A stretch of DNA of 64,000 nt, taken from NCBI RefSeq assembly GCF_027744825.2, contig NC_071334.1, positions 40,029,437-40,093,436 of the forward strand. The letters are read 5' to 3'. This DNA comes from Synchiropus splendidus. Taxonomy: Eukaryota; Chordata; Actinopteri; Syngnathiformes; Callionymidae. Positions 1-14,650 of this stretch are shown piece by piece. Position 1 is the first letter of the stretch, and each line of letters opens with the position of its first letter. The notes below the pieces were generated by a model. It worked only from the letters and a program-made list of their open reading frames with translations. It had not been told where the DNA came from and ran no database searches. Position numbers and translations under genes: made by a program.

Positions 1-655
1 TATAGTGGGAGGTTAAAATTTCATGTTCTGAAGCTTCCCTGAAAAGTTATGGCACAATGCGTAAAAACGCTTTTCAGCCTGAGATAAGGTGGGTTTCGGA
101 ACGCCAAACATAAAAGTGTTGATAACTTTCGAAAAACACTTCCGACAGCTTAGATTTGATGTGCAACTACTAGAAAGACCCTTTCTGCTATAGTGGGAGG
201 CAATAATTTCATGTTCTGAAGCTTCCCTGAAAAGTTATGGCACGATGCACAAAAACGCTTTTCAGCCTGAGATAAGGTGGGTTTCGGAACGCCAAACATA
301 AAAGTGTTGATAACTTTCGAAAAACACTTCAGACAGCTTAGATTTGATGTGCACCTACTAGAAAGACCCTTTCTGCTATAGTGGGAGGTTAAAATTTCAT
401 GTTCTGAAGCTTCCCTGAAAAGTTATGCCACAATGCACAAAAATGCTTTTCAGCCAGAGATAAGGTGGGTTTCGGAACGCCAAAAATAAAAGTGTTGATA
501 ACTTTCGAAAAACATTTCAGACAGCTTAGATTTGATGTGCAACTACTAGAAAGACCCTTTCTGCTATAGTGGGAGGTTAAAATTTCTTGTTCTGAAGCTT
601 CCCTGAAAAGTTATGGCACAATGCACAAAAACGCTTTTCAGCCTGAGATAAGGTG

Positions 656-660
656 GGTTT
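656..660. other. Unoccupied paralogue of the ERV insertion site (single GGTTT)
   Basis: The satellite on the left (1-660) is colinear with 44378-45037, the left flank of ERV copy 2. The satellite on the right (from 656) is colinear with 29813 onward and 59707 onward, the right flanks of both ERVs, including the rare variant AAACATAAAGGTG. Here the two flanks meet with one GGTTT and no LTR. It is therefore an empty-site copy within the array, not a solo LTR. Confidence 0.85.
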
Positions 661-2269
661 CGGAACGCCAAACATAAAGGTGTTGATAACTTTCGAAAAA
701 CACTTCAGACAGCTTAGATTTGATGTGCACCTACTAGAAAGGCCCTTTCTGCTATAGTGGGAGGTTAAAATTTCATGTTCTGAAGCTTCCCTGAAAAGTT
801 ATGGCACAATGCGTAAAAACGCTTTTCAGCCTGAGATAAGGTGGGTTTCGGAACGCCAAACATAAAAGTGTTAATAACTTTCGAAAAACACTTCAGACAG
901 CTTAGATTTGATGTGCAACTACTAGAAAGACCCTTTCTGCTATAGTGGGAGGCTAAAATTTCATATTCTGAAGCTTCCCTGAAAAGTTATGGCACAATGC
1001 ACAAAAACGCTTTTCAGCCTGAGATAAGGTGGGTTTCGGAACGCCAAACATAAAAGTGTTAATAACTTTCGAAAAACACTTCAGACAGCTAATATTTGAT
1101 GTACAACTACTAGAAAGACCCTTTCTGCTATAGTGGGAGGTTAAAATTTCATGTTCTGAAGCTTCCCTGAAAAGTTATGGCACAATGCACAAAAACGCTT
1201 TTCAGCCTGAGATAAGGTGGGTTTCGGAACGCCAAATATAAAAGTGTTGATAACTTTCGAAAAACACTTCAGACAGCTTAGATTTGATGTGCAACTACGA
1301 GAAAGACCCTTTCTGCTACAGTGGGAGGTTAAAATTTCATGTTCTGAATCTTCCCTGAAAAGTTATGGCACCATGCACAAAAACGCTTTTCAGCCTGAGA
1401 TAAGGTGGGTTTCGGAACGCCAAACATAAAAGTGTTGATAACTTTCGAAAAACACTTCAGACAGCTTAGATTTGATGTGCACCTTCTAGAAAGGCCCTTT
1501 CTGCTATAGTGGGAGGTTAAAATTTCATGTTCTGAAGCTTCCCTTAAAAGTTATGGCACAATGCACAAAAACGCTTTTCAGCCTGAGATAAGGTGGGTTT
1601 CGGAACGCCAAACATAAAAGTGTTGATAACTTTCGAAAAACACTTCAGACAGCTTAGATTTGATGTGCACCTACTAGAAAGGCCCTTTCTGCTATAGTGG
1701 GAGGTTAAAATTTCATATTCTGAAGCTTCCCTGAAAAGTTATGGCACAATGCGTAAAAACGCTTTTCAGACTGCGATAAGGTGGGTTTCGGAACGCCAAA
1801 CATAAAAGTGTTGATAACTTTCGAAAAACACTTCAGACAGCTTAGATTTGATGTGCAACTACTAGAAAGACCCTTTCTGCTATAGTGGGAGGCTAAAATT
1901 TCATGTTCTGAAGCTTCCCTGAAAAGTTATGGCACAATGCACAAAAACGCTTTTCAGCCTGAGATAAGGTGGGTTTCGGAACGCCAAACATAAAAGTGTT
2001 AATAACTTTCGAAAAACATTTCAGACAGCTTAGATTTGATGTGCAACTACTAGAAAGACCCTTTCTGCTATAGTGGGAGATTAAAATTTCATGTTCTGAA
2101 GCTTCCCTGAAAAGTTATGGCACAATGCACAAAAACGCTTTTCAGCCTGAGATAAGGTGGGTTTCGGAACGCCAAACATAAAAGTGTTGATAACCTTCGA
2201 AAAACACTTCAGACAGCTAAGATTTTATATGCCACTACTAGAAAGACCCTTTCTGCTATAGTGGGAGGT

Positions 2270-4900
2270 TAAAATTTCATGTTCTGAAGCTTCCCTGAAA
2301 AGTTATGGCACAATGCACAAAAACGCTTTTCAGCATGAGATAAGGTGGGTTTCGGAACGCCAAACATAAAAGTGTTGATAACTTTCGAAAAACACTTCAG
2401 ACAGCTAAGATTAGATGTGCAACTACTAGAAAGACCCTTTCTGCTATAGTGGGAGGTTAAAATTTCATGTTCTGAAGCTTCCCTGAAAAGTTATGGCACA
2501 ATGCACAAAAACGCTTTTCAGCCTGAGATAGGTGGGTTTCGGAACGCCAAACATAAAAGTGTTGATAACTTTCGAAAAACACTTCAGACAGCTTAGATGA
2601 TGTGCACCTACTAGAAAGACCCTTTCTGCTATAGTGGGAGGTTAAAATTTCATGTTCTGAAGCTTCCCTGAAAAGTTATGGCACAATGCATAAAAACGCT
2701 TTTCAGCCTGAGATAAGGTGGGTTTCGGAACGCCAAACATAAAAGTGTTGATAACTTTCGAAAAACACTTCAGACAGCTTAGATTTGGTGTGCAACTACT
2801 AGAAAGACCCTTTCTGCTATAGTGGGAGGTTAAAATTTCATGTTCTGAAGCTTCCCTGAAAAGTTATCGCACAATGCACAAAAACGCTTTTCAGCCTGAG
2901 ATAAGGTGGGTTTCGGAACGCCAAACATAAAAGTGTTGATAACTTTCGAAAAACACTTCAGACAGCTTAGATTTGAAGTGCACCGACTAGAAAGGCCCTT
3001 TCTGCTATAGTGGGAGGTTAAAATTTCATGTTCTGAAGCTTCCCTGAAAAGTTATGGCACAATGCGTAAAAACGCTTTTCGGCCTGAGATAAGGTGGGTT
3101 TCGGAACGCCAAACATAAAAGTGTTGATAACTTTCGAAAAACACTTCAGACAGCTTAGATTTAATGTGCACCTACTAGAAAGACCCTTTCTGCTATAGTG
3201 GGACGCAATAATTTTATGTTCTGAAGCTTCCCTGAAAAGTTATGGCACAATGCACAAAAACGCTTTTCAGCCTGAGATAAGGTGGGTTTCGGAACGCCAA
3301 ACATAAAAGTGTTGATAACTTTCGAAAAACACATCAGACAGCTTAGATTTGATGTGCAACTACTAGAAAGACCCTTTCTGCTATAGTGGGAGGTTAAAAT
3401 TTCATGTTCTGAAGCTTCCCTGAAAAGTTATGGCACAATGCACAAAAACGCTTTTCAGCATGAGATAAGGTGGGTTTCGGAACGCCAAACATAAAAGTGT
3501 TGATAACTTTCCAAAAACACTTCAGACAGCTAAGATTAGATGTGCAACTACTAGAAAGACCCTTTCTGCTATAGTGGGAGGTTAAAATTTCATGTTCTGA
3601 AGCTTCCCTGAAAAGTTATGGCACAATGCACAAAAACGCTTTTCAGCCTGAGATAGGTGGGTTTCGGAACGCCAAACATAAAAGTGTTGATAACTTTCGA
3701 AAAACACTTCAGACAGCTTAGATGATGTGCACCTACTAGAAAGACCCTTTCTGCTATAGTGGGAGGTTAAAATTTCATGTTCTGAAGCTTCCCTGAAAAG
3801 TTATGGCACAATGCATAAAAACGCTTTTCAGCCTGAGATAAGGTGGGTTTCGGAACGCCAAACATAAAAGTGTTGATAACTTTCGAAAAACACTTCAGAC
3901 AGCTTAGATTTGGTGTGCAACTACTAGAAAGACCCTTTCTGCTATAGTGGGAGGTTAAAATTTCATGTTCTGAAGCTTCCCTGAAAAGTTATGGCACAAT
4001 GCACAAAAACGCTTTTCAGCCTGAGATAAGGTGGGTTTCGGAACGCCAAACATAAAAGTGTTGATAACTTTCGAAAAACACTTCAGACAGCTTAGATTTG
4101 ATGTGCACCTACTAGAAAGGCCCTTTCTGCTATAGTGGGAGGTTAAAATTTCATGTTCTGAAGCTTCCCTGAAAAGTTATGGCACAATGCGTAAAAACGC
4201 TTTTCGGCCTGAGATAAGGTGGGTTTCGGAACGCCAAACATAAAAGTGTTGATAACTTTCGGAAAAACACTTCAAACAGCTTAGATTTAATGTGCAACTA
4301 CTAGAAAGACCCTTTCTGCTATAGTGGGACGCAATAATTTTATGTTCTGAAGCTTCCCTGAAAAGTTATGGCACAATGCACAAAAACGCTTTTCAGCCTG
4401 AGATAAGGTGGGTTTCGGAACGCCAAACATAAAAGTGTTGATAACTTTCGAAAAACACATCAGACAGCTTAGATTTGATGTGCAACTACTAGAAAGACCC
4501 TTTCTGCTATAGTGGGAGGTTAAAATTTCATGTTCTGAATCTTCCCTGAAAAGTTATGGCACAATGCACAAAAACGCTTTTCAGCATGAGATAAGGTGGG
4601 TTTCGGAACGCCAAACATAAAAGTGTTGATAACTTTCGAAAAACACTTCAGACAGCTAAGATTAGATGTGCAACTACTAGAAAGACCCTTTCTGCTATAG
4701 TGGGAGGTTAAAATTTCATGTTCTGAAGCTTCCCTGAAAAGTTATGGCACAATGCACAAAAACGCTTTTCAGCCTGAGATAAGGTGGGTTTCGGAACGCC
4801 AAACATAAAAGTGTTGATAACTTTCGAAAAACACTTCAGACAGCTTAGATGATGTGCACCTACTAAAAAGACCCTTTCTGCTATAGTGGGAGGTTAAAAT
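2270..4900. repeat. Higher-order satellite repeat, 6-monomer unit (about 1125 bp)
   Basis: Rare monomer variants recur in the same order with a period near 1125-1128 bp. The variant CAGCATGAGATAAGG occurs near 2331, 3458 and 4582. The one-base-deleted GAGATAGGTGGG occurs at 2525 and 3650, and the two-base-deleted TTAGATGATGTGC is near 2595 and 3719. This shows duplication of six-monomer blocks, as expected from unequal exchange. Confidence 0.8.
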
Positions 4901-7142
4901 TTCATGTTCTGAAGCTTCCCTGAAAAGTTATGGCACAATGCACAAAAACGCTTTTCAGCCTGAGATAAGGTGGGTTTCGGAACGCCAAACATAAAAGTGT
5001 TGATAACTTTCGAAAAACACTTCAGACAGCTTAGATTTGATGTGCACCTACTAGAAAGGCCCTATCTGCTATAGTGGGAGGTTAAAATTTCATGTTCTGA
5101 AGCTTCCCTGAAAAGTTATGGCACAATGCGTAAAAACGCTTTTCAGCCTGAGATAAGGTGGGTTTCGGAACGCCAAACATAAAAGTGTTAATAACTTTTG
5201 AAAAACACTTCAGACAGCTTAGATTTGATGTGCAACTACTAGAAAGACCCTTTCTGCTATAGTGGGAGGCTAAAATTTCATATTCTGAAGCTTCCCTGAA
5301 AAGTTATGGCACAATGCACAAAAACGCTTTTCAGCCTGAGATAAGGTGGGTTTCGGAACGCCAAACATAAAAGTGTTAATAACTTTCGAAAAACACTTCA
5401 GACAGCTAATATTTGATGTACAACTACTAGAAAGACCCACTCTGCTATAGTGGGAGGTTAAAATTTCATGTTCTGAAGCTTCCCTGAAAAGTTATGGCAC
5501 AATGCACAAAAACGCTTTTCAGCCTGAGACAAGGTGGGTTTCGGAACGCCAAACATAAAAGTGTTGATAACTTTCGAAAAACACTTCAGACAGCTTAGAT
5601 TTGATGTGCAACTACTAGAAAGACCCTTTCTGCTATAGTGGGAGGTTAAAATTTCATGTTCTGAAGCTTCCCTGAAAAGTTATGGCACAATGCACAAAAA
5701 CGCTTTTCAGCCTGAGATAAGGTGGGTTTCGGAACGCCAAACATAAAAGTGTTGATAACTTTCGAAAAACACTTCAGACAGCTTAGATTTGATGTGCAAC
5801 TACTAGAAAGGTCCTTTCTGCTATAGTGGGAGGTTAAAATTTCATGTTCTGAAGCTTCCCTGAAAAGTTATGGCACAATGCGTAAAAACGCTTTTCGGCC
5901 TGAGATAAGGTGGGTTTCGGAACGCCAAACATAAAAGTGTTGATAACTTTCGAAAAACACTTCAGACAGCTTAGATTTGATGTGCAACTACTAGAAAGAC
6001 CCTTTCTGCTATAGTGGGACGCAATAATTTTATGTTCTGAAGCTTCCCTGAAAAGTTATGGCACAATGCACAAAAACGCTTTTCAGCCTGAGATAAGGTG
6101 GGTTTCGGAACGCCAAACATAAAAGTGTTGATAACTTTCGAAAAACACGTCAGACAGCTTAGATTTGATGTGCAACTACTAGAAAGACCCTTTCTGCTAT
6201 AGTGGGAGGTTAAAATTTCATGTTCTGAAGCTTCCCTGAAAAGTTATGGCACAATGCACAAAAACGCTTTTCAGCCTGAGATAAGGTGGGTTTCGGAACG
6301 CCAAACATAAAAGTGTTGATAACTTTCGAAAAACACTTCAGACAGCTTAGATTTGATGTGCAACTACTAGAAAGACCCTTTCTGCTATAGTGGAAGGCTA
6401 AAATTTCATGTTCTGAAGCTTCCCTGAAAAGTTATGGCACAATGCACAAAAACGCTTTTCAGCCTGAGATAAGGTGGGTTTCGGAACGCCAAACATAAAA
6501 GTGTTAATAACTTTCGAAAAACACTTCAGACAGCTTAGATTTGATGTGCACCTACTAGAAAGACCCTTTCTGCTATAGTGGGAGGTTAAAATTTCATGTT
6601 CTGAAGCTTCCCTGAAAAGTTATGGCACAATGCATAAAAACGCTTTTCAGCCTGAGATAAGGTGGGTTTCGGAACGCCAAACATAAAAGTGTTGTTAACT
6701 TTCGAAAAACACTTCAGACAGCTTAGATTTGGTGTGCAACTACTAGAAAGACCCTTTCTGCTATAGTGGGAGGTTAAAATTTCATGTTCTGAAGCTTCCC
6801 TGAAAAGTTATGGCACAATGGACAAAAACGCTTTTCAGCCTGAGATAAGGTGGGTTTCGGAACGCCAAACATAAAAGTGTTGATAACTTTCGAAAAACAC
6901 TTCAGACAGCTTAGATTTGATGTGCACCTACTAGGAAGGCCCTTTCTGCTATAGTGGGAGGTTAAAATTTCATGTTCTGAAGCTTCCCTGAAAAGTTATG
7001 GCACAATGCGTAAAAACGCTTTTCAGCCTGAGATAAGGTGGGTTTCGGAACGCCAAACATAAAAGTGTTGATAACTTTCGAAAAACACGTCAGACAGCTT
7101 AGATTTGATGTGCAACTACTAGAAAGACCCTTTCTGCTATAG

Positions 7143-9775
7143 TGGGACGCAATAATTTTATGTTCTGAAGCTTCCCTGAAAAGTTATGGCACAATGCACA
7201 AAAACGCTTTTCAGCCTGAGATAAGGTGGGTTTCGGAACGCCAAACATAAAAGTGTTGATAACTTTCGAAAAACACTTCAGACAGCTTAGATTTGATGTG
7301 CACCTACTAGGAAGGCCCTTTCTGCTATAGTGGGAGGTTAAAATTTCATGTTCTGAAGCTTCCCAGAAAAGTTATGGCACAATGCGTAAAAACGCTTTTC
7401 AGCCTGAGATAAGGTGGGTTTCGGAACGCCAAACATAAAAGTGTTGATAACTTTCGAAAAACACGTCAGACAGCTTAGATTTGATGTGCAACTACTAGAA
7501 AGACCCTTTCTGCTATAGTGGGACGCAATAATTTTATGTTCTGAAGCTTCCCTGAAAAGTTATGGCACAATGCACAAAAACGCTTTTCAGCCTGAGATAA
7601 GGTGGGTTTCGGAACGCCAAACACAAAAGTGTTAATAACTTTCGAAAAACACTTCAGACAGCTAAGATTTTATATGCCACTACAAGAAAGACCCTTTCTG
7701 CTATAGTGGGAGGTTAAAATTTCATGTTCTGAAGCTTCCCTGAAAAGTTATGGCACAATGCACAAAAACGCTTTTCAGCCTGAGATAAGGTGGGTTTCGG
7801 AACGCCAAACATAAAAGTGTTGATAACTTTCGAAAAACACTTCAGACAGCTTAGATTAGATGTGCAACTACTAGAAAGACCCTTTCTGCTATAGTGGGAG
7901 GTTAAAATTTCATGTTCTGAAGCTTCCCTGAAAAGTTATGCCACAATGCACAAAAACGCTTTTCAGCCTGAGATAAGGTGGGTTTCGGAACGCCAAAAAT
8001 AAAAGTGTAGATAACTTTCGAAAAACACTTCAGACAGCTTAGATTTGATGTGCCCCTACTAGAAAGACCCTTTCTGCTATAGTGGGAGGTTAAAATTTCA
8101 TGTTCTGAAGCTTCCCTGAAAAGTTATGGCACAATGCACAAAAACGCTTTTCAGCCTGAGATAAGGTGGGTTTCGGAACGCCAAACATAAAAGTGTTGAT
8201 AACTTTCGAAAAACACTTCAGACCGCTTAGATTTGATGTGCACCTACTAGAAAGACCCTTTCTGCTATAGTGGGAGGTTAAAATTTCATGTTCTGAAGCT
8301 TCCCTGAAAAGTTATGCCACAATGCACAAAAATGCTTTTCAGCCAGAGATAAGGTGGGTTTCGGAACGCCAAACATAAAAGTGTTGATAACTTTCGAAAA
8401 ACACTTCAGACAGCTTAGATTTGATGTGCAACTACTAGAAAGACCCTTTCTGCTATAGTGGGACGCAATAATTTTATGTTCTGAAGCTTCCCTGAAAAGT
8501 TATGGCACAATGCACAAAAACGCTTTTCAGCCTGAGATAAGGTGGGTTTCGGAACGCCAAACATAAAAGTGTTGATAACTTTCGAAAAACACTTCAGACA
8601 GCTTAGATTTGATGTGCACCTACTAGGAAGGCCCTTTCTGCTATAGTGGGAGGTTAAAATTTCATGTTCTGAAGCTTCCCAGAAAAGTTATGGCACAATG
8701 CGTAAAAACGCTTTTCAGCCTGAGATAAGGTGGGTTTCGGAACGCCAAACATAAAAGTGTTGATAACTTTCGAAAAACACGTCAGACAGCTTAGATTTGA
8801 TGTGCAACTACTAGAAAGACCCTTTCTGCTATAGTGGGACGCAATAATTTTATGTTCTGAAGCTTCCCTGAAAAGTTATGGCACAATGCACAAAAACGCT
8901 TTTCAGCCTGAGATAAGGTGGGTTTCGGAACGCCAAACACAAAAGTGTTAATAACTTTCGAAAAACACTTCAGACAGCTAAGATTTTATATGCCACTACA
9001 AGAAAGACCCTTTCTGCTATAGTGGGAGGTTAAAATTTCATGTTCTGAAGCTTCCCTGAAAAGTTATGGCACAATGCACAAAAACGCTTTTCAGCCTGAG
9101 ATAAGGTGGGTTTCGGAACGCCAAACATAAAAGTGTTGATAACTTTCGAAAAACACTTCAGACAGCTTAGATTAGATGTGCAACTACTAGAAAGACCCTT
9201 TCTGCTATAGTGGGAGGTTAAAATTTCATGTTCTGAAGCTTCCCTGAAAAGTTATGCCACAATGCACAAAAACGCTTTTCAGCCTGAGATAAGGTGGGTT
9301 TCGGAACGCCAAAAATAAAAGTGTAGATAACTTTCGAAAAACACTTCAGACAGCTTAGATTTGATGTGCCCCTACTAGAAAGACCCTTTCTGCTATAGTG
9401 GGAGGTTAAAATTTCATGTTCTGAAGCTTCCCTGAAAAGTTATGGCACAATGCACAAAAACGCTTTTCAGCCTGAGATAAGGTGGGTTTCGGAACGCCAA
9501 ACATAAAAGTGTTGATAACTTTCGAAAAACACTTCAGACCGCTTAGATTTGATGTGCACCTACTAGAAAGACCCTTTCTGCTATAGTGGGAGGTTAAAAT
9601 TTCATGTTCTGAAGCTTCCCTGAAAAGTTATGCCACAATGCACAAAAATGCTTTTCAGCCAGAGATAAGGTGGGTTTCGGAACGCCAAACATAAAAGTGT
9701 TGATAACTTTCGAAAAACACTTCAGACAGCTTAGATTTGATGTGCAACTACTAGAAAGACCCTTTCTGCTATAGT
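7143..9775. repeat. Higher-order satellite repeat, 7-monomer unit (1316 bp, two copies)
   Basis: The variant GGGACGCAATAATTTTATG at about 7145 and 7524 recurs at about 8461 and 8840, which is 1316 bp (7 x 188) later. The private variant TTCCCAGAAAAG near 7361 recurs near 8677, and CAAACACAAAAGTG near 7619 recurs near 8935. The two halves look almost identical. Confidence 0.8.
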
Positions 9776-11269
9776 GGGACGCAATAATTTTATGTTCTGA
9801 AGCTTCCCTGAAAAGTTATGGCACAATGCACAAAAACGCTTTTCAGCCTGAGATAAGGTGGGTTTCGGAACGCCAAACATAAAAGTGTTGATAACTTTCG
9901 AAAAACACTTCAGACAGCTTAGATTTGATGTGCAACTACTAGAAAGACCCTTTCTGCTATAGTGGGACGCAATAATTTTATGTTCTGAAGCTTCCCTGAA
10001 AAGTTATGGCACAATGCACAAAAACGCTTTTCAGCCTGAGATAAGGTGGGTTTCGGAACGCCAAACATAAAAGTGTTGATAACTTTCGAAAAACACGTCA
10101 GACAGCTTAGATTTGATGTGCAACTACTAGAAAGACCCTTTCTGCTATAGTGGGAGGTTAAAATTTCATGTTCTGAAGCTTCCCTGAAAAGTTATGGCAC
10201 AATGCACAAAAACGCTTTTCAGCCTGAGATAAGGTGGGTTTCGGAAGGCCAAACATAAAAGTGTTAATAACTTTCGAAAAACACTTCAGACAGCTAAGAT
10301 TTTATATGCCACTACTAGAAAGACCCTTTCTGCTATAGTGGGAGGTTAAAATTTCATGTTCTGAAGCTTCCCTGAAAAGTTATGGCACAATGCACAAAAA
10401 CGCTTTTCAGCCTGAGATAAGGTGGGTTTCGGAACGCCAAACATAAAAGTGTTGATAACTTTCGAAAAACACTTCAGACAGCTTAGATTAGATGTGCAAC
10501 TACTAGAAAGACCCTTTCTGCTATAGTGGGAGGTTAAAATTTCATGTTCTGAAGCTTCCCTGAAAAGTTATGGCACAATGCACAAAAACGCTTTTCAGCC
10601 TGAGATAAGGTGGGTTTCGGAACGCCAAAAATAAAAGTGTAGATAACTTTCGAAAAACACTTCAGACAGCTTAGATTTGATGTGCCCCTACTAGAAAGAC
10701 CCTTTCTGCTATAGTGGGAGGTTAAAATTTCATGTTCTGAAGCTTCCCTGAAAAGTTATGGCACAATGCGTAAAAACGCTTTTCAGCCTGAGATAAGGTG
10801 GGTTTCGGAACGCCAAACATAAAAGTGTTGATAACTTTCGAAAAACACTTCAGACAGCTTAGATTTGATGTGCAACTACTAGAAAGGTCCTTTCTGCTAT
10901 AGTGGGAGGTTAAAATTTCATGTTCTGAAGCTTCCCTGAAAAGTTATGGCACAATGCGTAAAAACGCTTTTCGGCCTGAGATAAGGTGGGTTTCGGAACG
11001 CCAAACATAAAAGTGTTGATAACTTTCGAAAAACACTTCAGACAGCTTAGATTTGATGTGCAACTACTAGAAAGACCCTTTCTGCTATAGTGGGACGCAA
11101 TAATTTTATGTTCTGAAGCTTCCCTGAAAAGTTATGGCACAATGCACAAAAACGCTTTTCAGCCTGAGATAAGGTGGGTTTCGGAACGCCAAACATAAAA
11201 GTGTTGATAACTTTCGAAAAACACTTCAGACAGCTTAGATTTGATGTGCAACTACTAGAAAGACCCTTT

Positions 11270-14200
11270 CTGCTATAGTGGGAGGCTAAAATTTCATGTT
11301 CTGAAGCTTCCCTGAAAAGTTATGGCACAATGCATAAAAACGCTTTTCAGCCTGAGATAAGGTGGGTTTCGGAACGCCAAACATAAAAGTGTTAATAACT
11401 TTCGAAAAACACTTCAGACAGCTTAGATTTGATGTGCACCTACTAGAAAGACCCTTTCTGCTATAGTGGGAGGTTAAAATTTCATGTTCTGAAGCTTCCC
11501 TGAAAAGTTATGGCACAATGCATAAAAACACTTTTCAGCCTGAGATAAGGTGGGTTTCGGAACGCCAAACATAAAAGTGTTGATAACTTTCGAAAAACAC
11601 TTCAGACAGCTTAGATTTGGTGTGCAACTACTAGAAAGACCCTTTCAGCTATAGTGGGAGGTTAAAATTTCATGTTCTGAAGCTTCCCTGAAAAGTTATG
11701 GCACAATGCAGAAAAATGCTTTTCAGCCTGAGATAAGGTGGGTTTCGGAACGCCAAACATAAAAGTGTTGATAACTTTCGAAAAACACTTCAAACAGCTT
11801 AGATTTGATGTGCACCTACTAGGAAGGCCCTTTCTGCTATAGTGGGAGGTTAAAATTTCATGTTCTGAAGCTTCCCTGAAAAGTTATGGCACAATGCGTA
11901 AAAACGCTTTTCAGCCTGAGATAAGGTGGGTTTCGGAACGCCAAACATAAAAGTGTTGATAACTTTCGAAAAACACCTCAGACAGCTTAGATTTGATGTG
12001 CAACTACTAGAAAGACCCTTTCTGCTATAGTGGGACGCAATAATTTTATGTTCTGAAGCTTCCCTGAAAAGTTATGGCACAATGCACAAAAACGCTTTTC
12101 AGCCTGAGATAAGGTGGGTTTCGGAACGCCAAACATAAAAGTGTTGATAACTTTCGAAAAACACGTCAGACAGCTTAGATTTGATGTGCAACTACTAGAA
12201 AGACCTTTCGGCTATAGTGGGAGGTTAAAATTTCATGTTCTGAAGCTTCCCTGAAAAATTATGGCACAATGCACAAAAACGCTTTTCAGCCTGAGATAAG
12301 GTGGGTTTCGGAACGCCAAACATAAAAGTGTTGATAACTTTCGAAAAACACTTCAGACAGCTTAGATTTGATGTGCAACTACTAGAAAGACCCTTTCTGC
12401 TATAGTGGGAGGCTAAAATTTCATGTTCTGAAGCTTCCCTGAAAAGTTATGGCACAATGCACAAAAACGCTTTTCAGCCTGAGATAAGGTGGGTTTCGGA
12501 ACGCCAAACATAAAAGTGTTGATAACCTTCGAAAAACATTTCAGACAGCTTAGATTTCATGTGCAACTACTAGAAAGACCCTTTCTGCTATAGTGGGAGG
12601 TTAAAATTTCATGTTCTGAAGCTTCCCTGAAAAGTTATGGCACAATGCACAAAAACGCTTTTCAGCCTGAGATAAGGTGGGTTTCGGAACGCCAAACATA
12701 AAAGTGTTAATAACTTTCGAAAAACACTTCAGACAGCTAAGATTTTGTATGCCACTACTAGAAAGACCCTTTCTGCTATAGTGGGAGGTTAAAATTTCAT
12801 GTTCTGAAGCTTCCCTGAAAAGTTATGGCACAATGCACAAAAACGCTTTTCAGCCTGAGATAAGGTGGGTTTCGGAACGCCAAACATAAAAGTGTTGATA
12901 ACTTTCGAAAAACACTTCAGACAGCTTAGATTTGATGTGCAACTACTAGAAAGACCCTTTCTGCTATAGTGGGAGGCTAAAATTTCATGTTCTGAAGCTT
13001 CCCTGAAAAGTTATGGCACAATGCACAAAAACGCTTTTCAGCCTGAGATAAGGTGGGTTTCGGAACGCCAAACATAAAAGTGTTAATAACTTTCGAAAAA
13101 CACTTCAGACAGCTTAGATTTGATGTGCACCTACTAGAAAGACCCTTTCTGCTATAGTGGGAGGTTAAAATTTCATGTTCTGAAGCTTCCCTGAAAAGTT
13201 ATGGCACAATGCATAAAAACACTTTTCAGCCTGAGATAAGGTGGGTTTCGGAACGCCAAACATAAAAGTGTTGATAACTTTCGAAAAACACTTCAGACAG
13301 CTTAGATTTGGTGTGCAACTACTAGAAAGACCCTTTCAGCTATAGTGGGAGGTTAAAATTTCATGTTCTGAAGCTTCCCTGAAAAGTTATGGCACAATGC
13401 ACAAAAATGCTTTTCAGCCTGAGATAAGGTGGGTTTCGGAACGCCAAACATAAAAGTGTTGATAACTTTCGAAAAACACTTCAAACAGCTTAGATTTGAT
13501 GTGCACCTACTAGGAAGGCCCTTTCTGCTATAGTGGGAGGTTAAAATTTCATGTTCTGAAGCTTCCCTGAAAAGTTATGGCACAATGCGTAAAAACGCTT
13601 TTCAGCCTGAGATAAGGTGGGTTTCGGAACGCCAAACATAAAAGTGTTGATAACTTTCGAAAAACACCTCAGACAGCTTAGATTTGATGTGCAACTACTA
13701 GAAAGACCCTTTCTGCTATAGTGGGACGCAATAATTTTATGTTCTGAAGCTTCCCTGAAAAGTTATGGCACAATGCACAAAAACGCTTTTCAGCCTGAGA
13801 TAAGGTGGGTTTCGGAACGCCAAACATAAAAGTGTTGATAACTTTCGAAAAACACGTCAGACAGCTTAGATTTGATGTGCAACTACTAGAAAGACCTTTC
13901 GGCTATAGTGGGAGGTTAAAATTTCATGTTCTGAAGCTTCCCTGAAAAGTTATGGCACAATGCACAAAAACGCTTTTCAGCCTGAGATAAGGTGGGTTTC
14001 GGAACGCCAAACATAAAAGTGTTGATAACTTTCGAAAAACACTTCAGACAGCTTAGATTTGATGTGCAACTACTAGAAAGACCCTTTCTGCTATAGTGGG
14101 AGGCTAAAATTTCATGTTCTGAAGCTTCCCTGAAAAGTTATGGCACAATGCACAAAAACACTTTTCAGCCTGAGATAAGGTGGGTTTCGGAACGCCAAAC

Positions 14201-14650
14201 ATAAAAGTGTTGATAACCTTCGAAAAACATTTCAGACAGCTTAGATTTCATGTGCAACTACTAGAAAGACCCTTTCTGCTATAGTGGGAGGTTAAAATTT
14301 CATGTTCTGAAGCTTCCCTGAAAAGTTATGGCACAATGCACAAAAACGCTTTTCAGCCTGAGATAAGGTGGGTTTCGGAACGCCAAACATAAAAGTGTTA
14401 ATAACTTTCGAAAAACACTTCAGACAGCTAAGATTTTGTATGCCACTACTAGAAAGACCCTTTCTGCTATAGTGGGAGGTTAAAATTTCATGTTCTGAAG
14501 CTTCCCTGAAAAGTTATGGCACAATGCACAAAAACGCTTTTCAGCCTGAGATAAGGTGGGTTTCGGAACGCCAAACATAAAAGTGTTGATAACTTTCGAA
14601 AAACACTTCAGACAGCTTAGATTAGATGTGCAACTACTAGAAAGACCCTT
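11270..14650. repeat. Higher-order satellite repeat, 9-monomer unit (1691 bp, two copies)
   Basis: Rare variants recur 1691 bp apart: GGAGGCTAAAATTT at 11281 and 12972, and CCTTTCAGCTATAG at 11641 and 13332. The short variant AGACCTTTCGGCTATAG near 12202 also recurs near 13892. The period is nine monomers minus the one base missing from the last variant. Confidence 0.78.

Noticed and set aside
1217..1429. 70-aa reading frame in the satellite (also 30374-30586 and 60268-60480)
   Set aside because: It is satellite monomer read in one frame where a variant removed a stop. There is no start context, no protein-like composition and no reason for translation.
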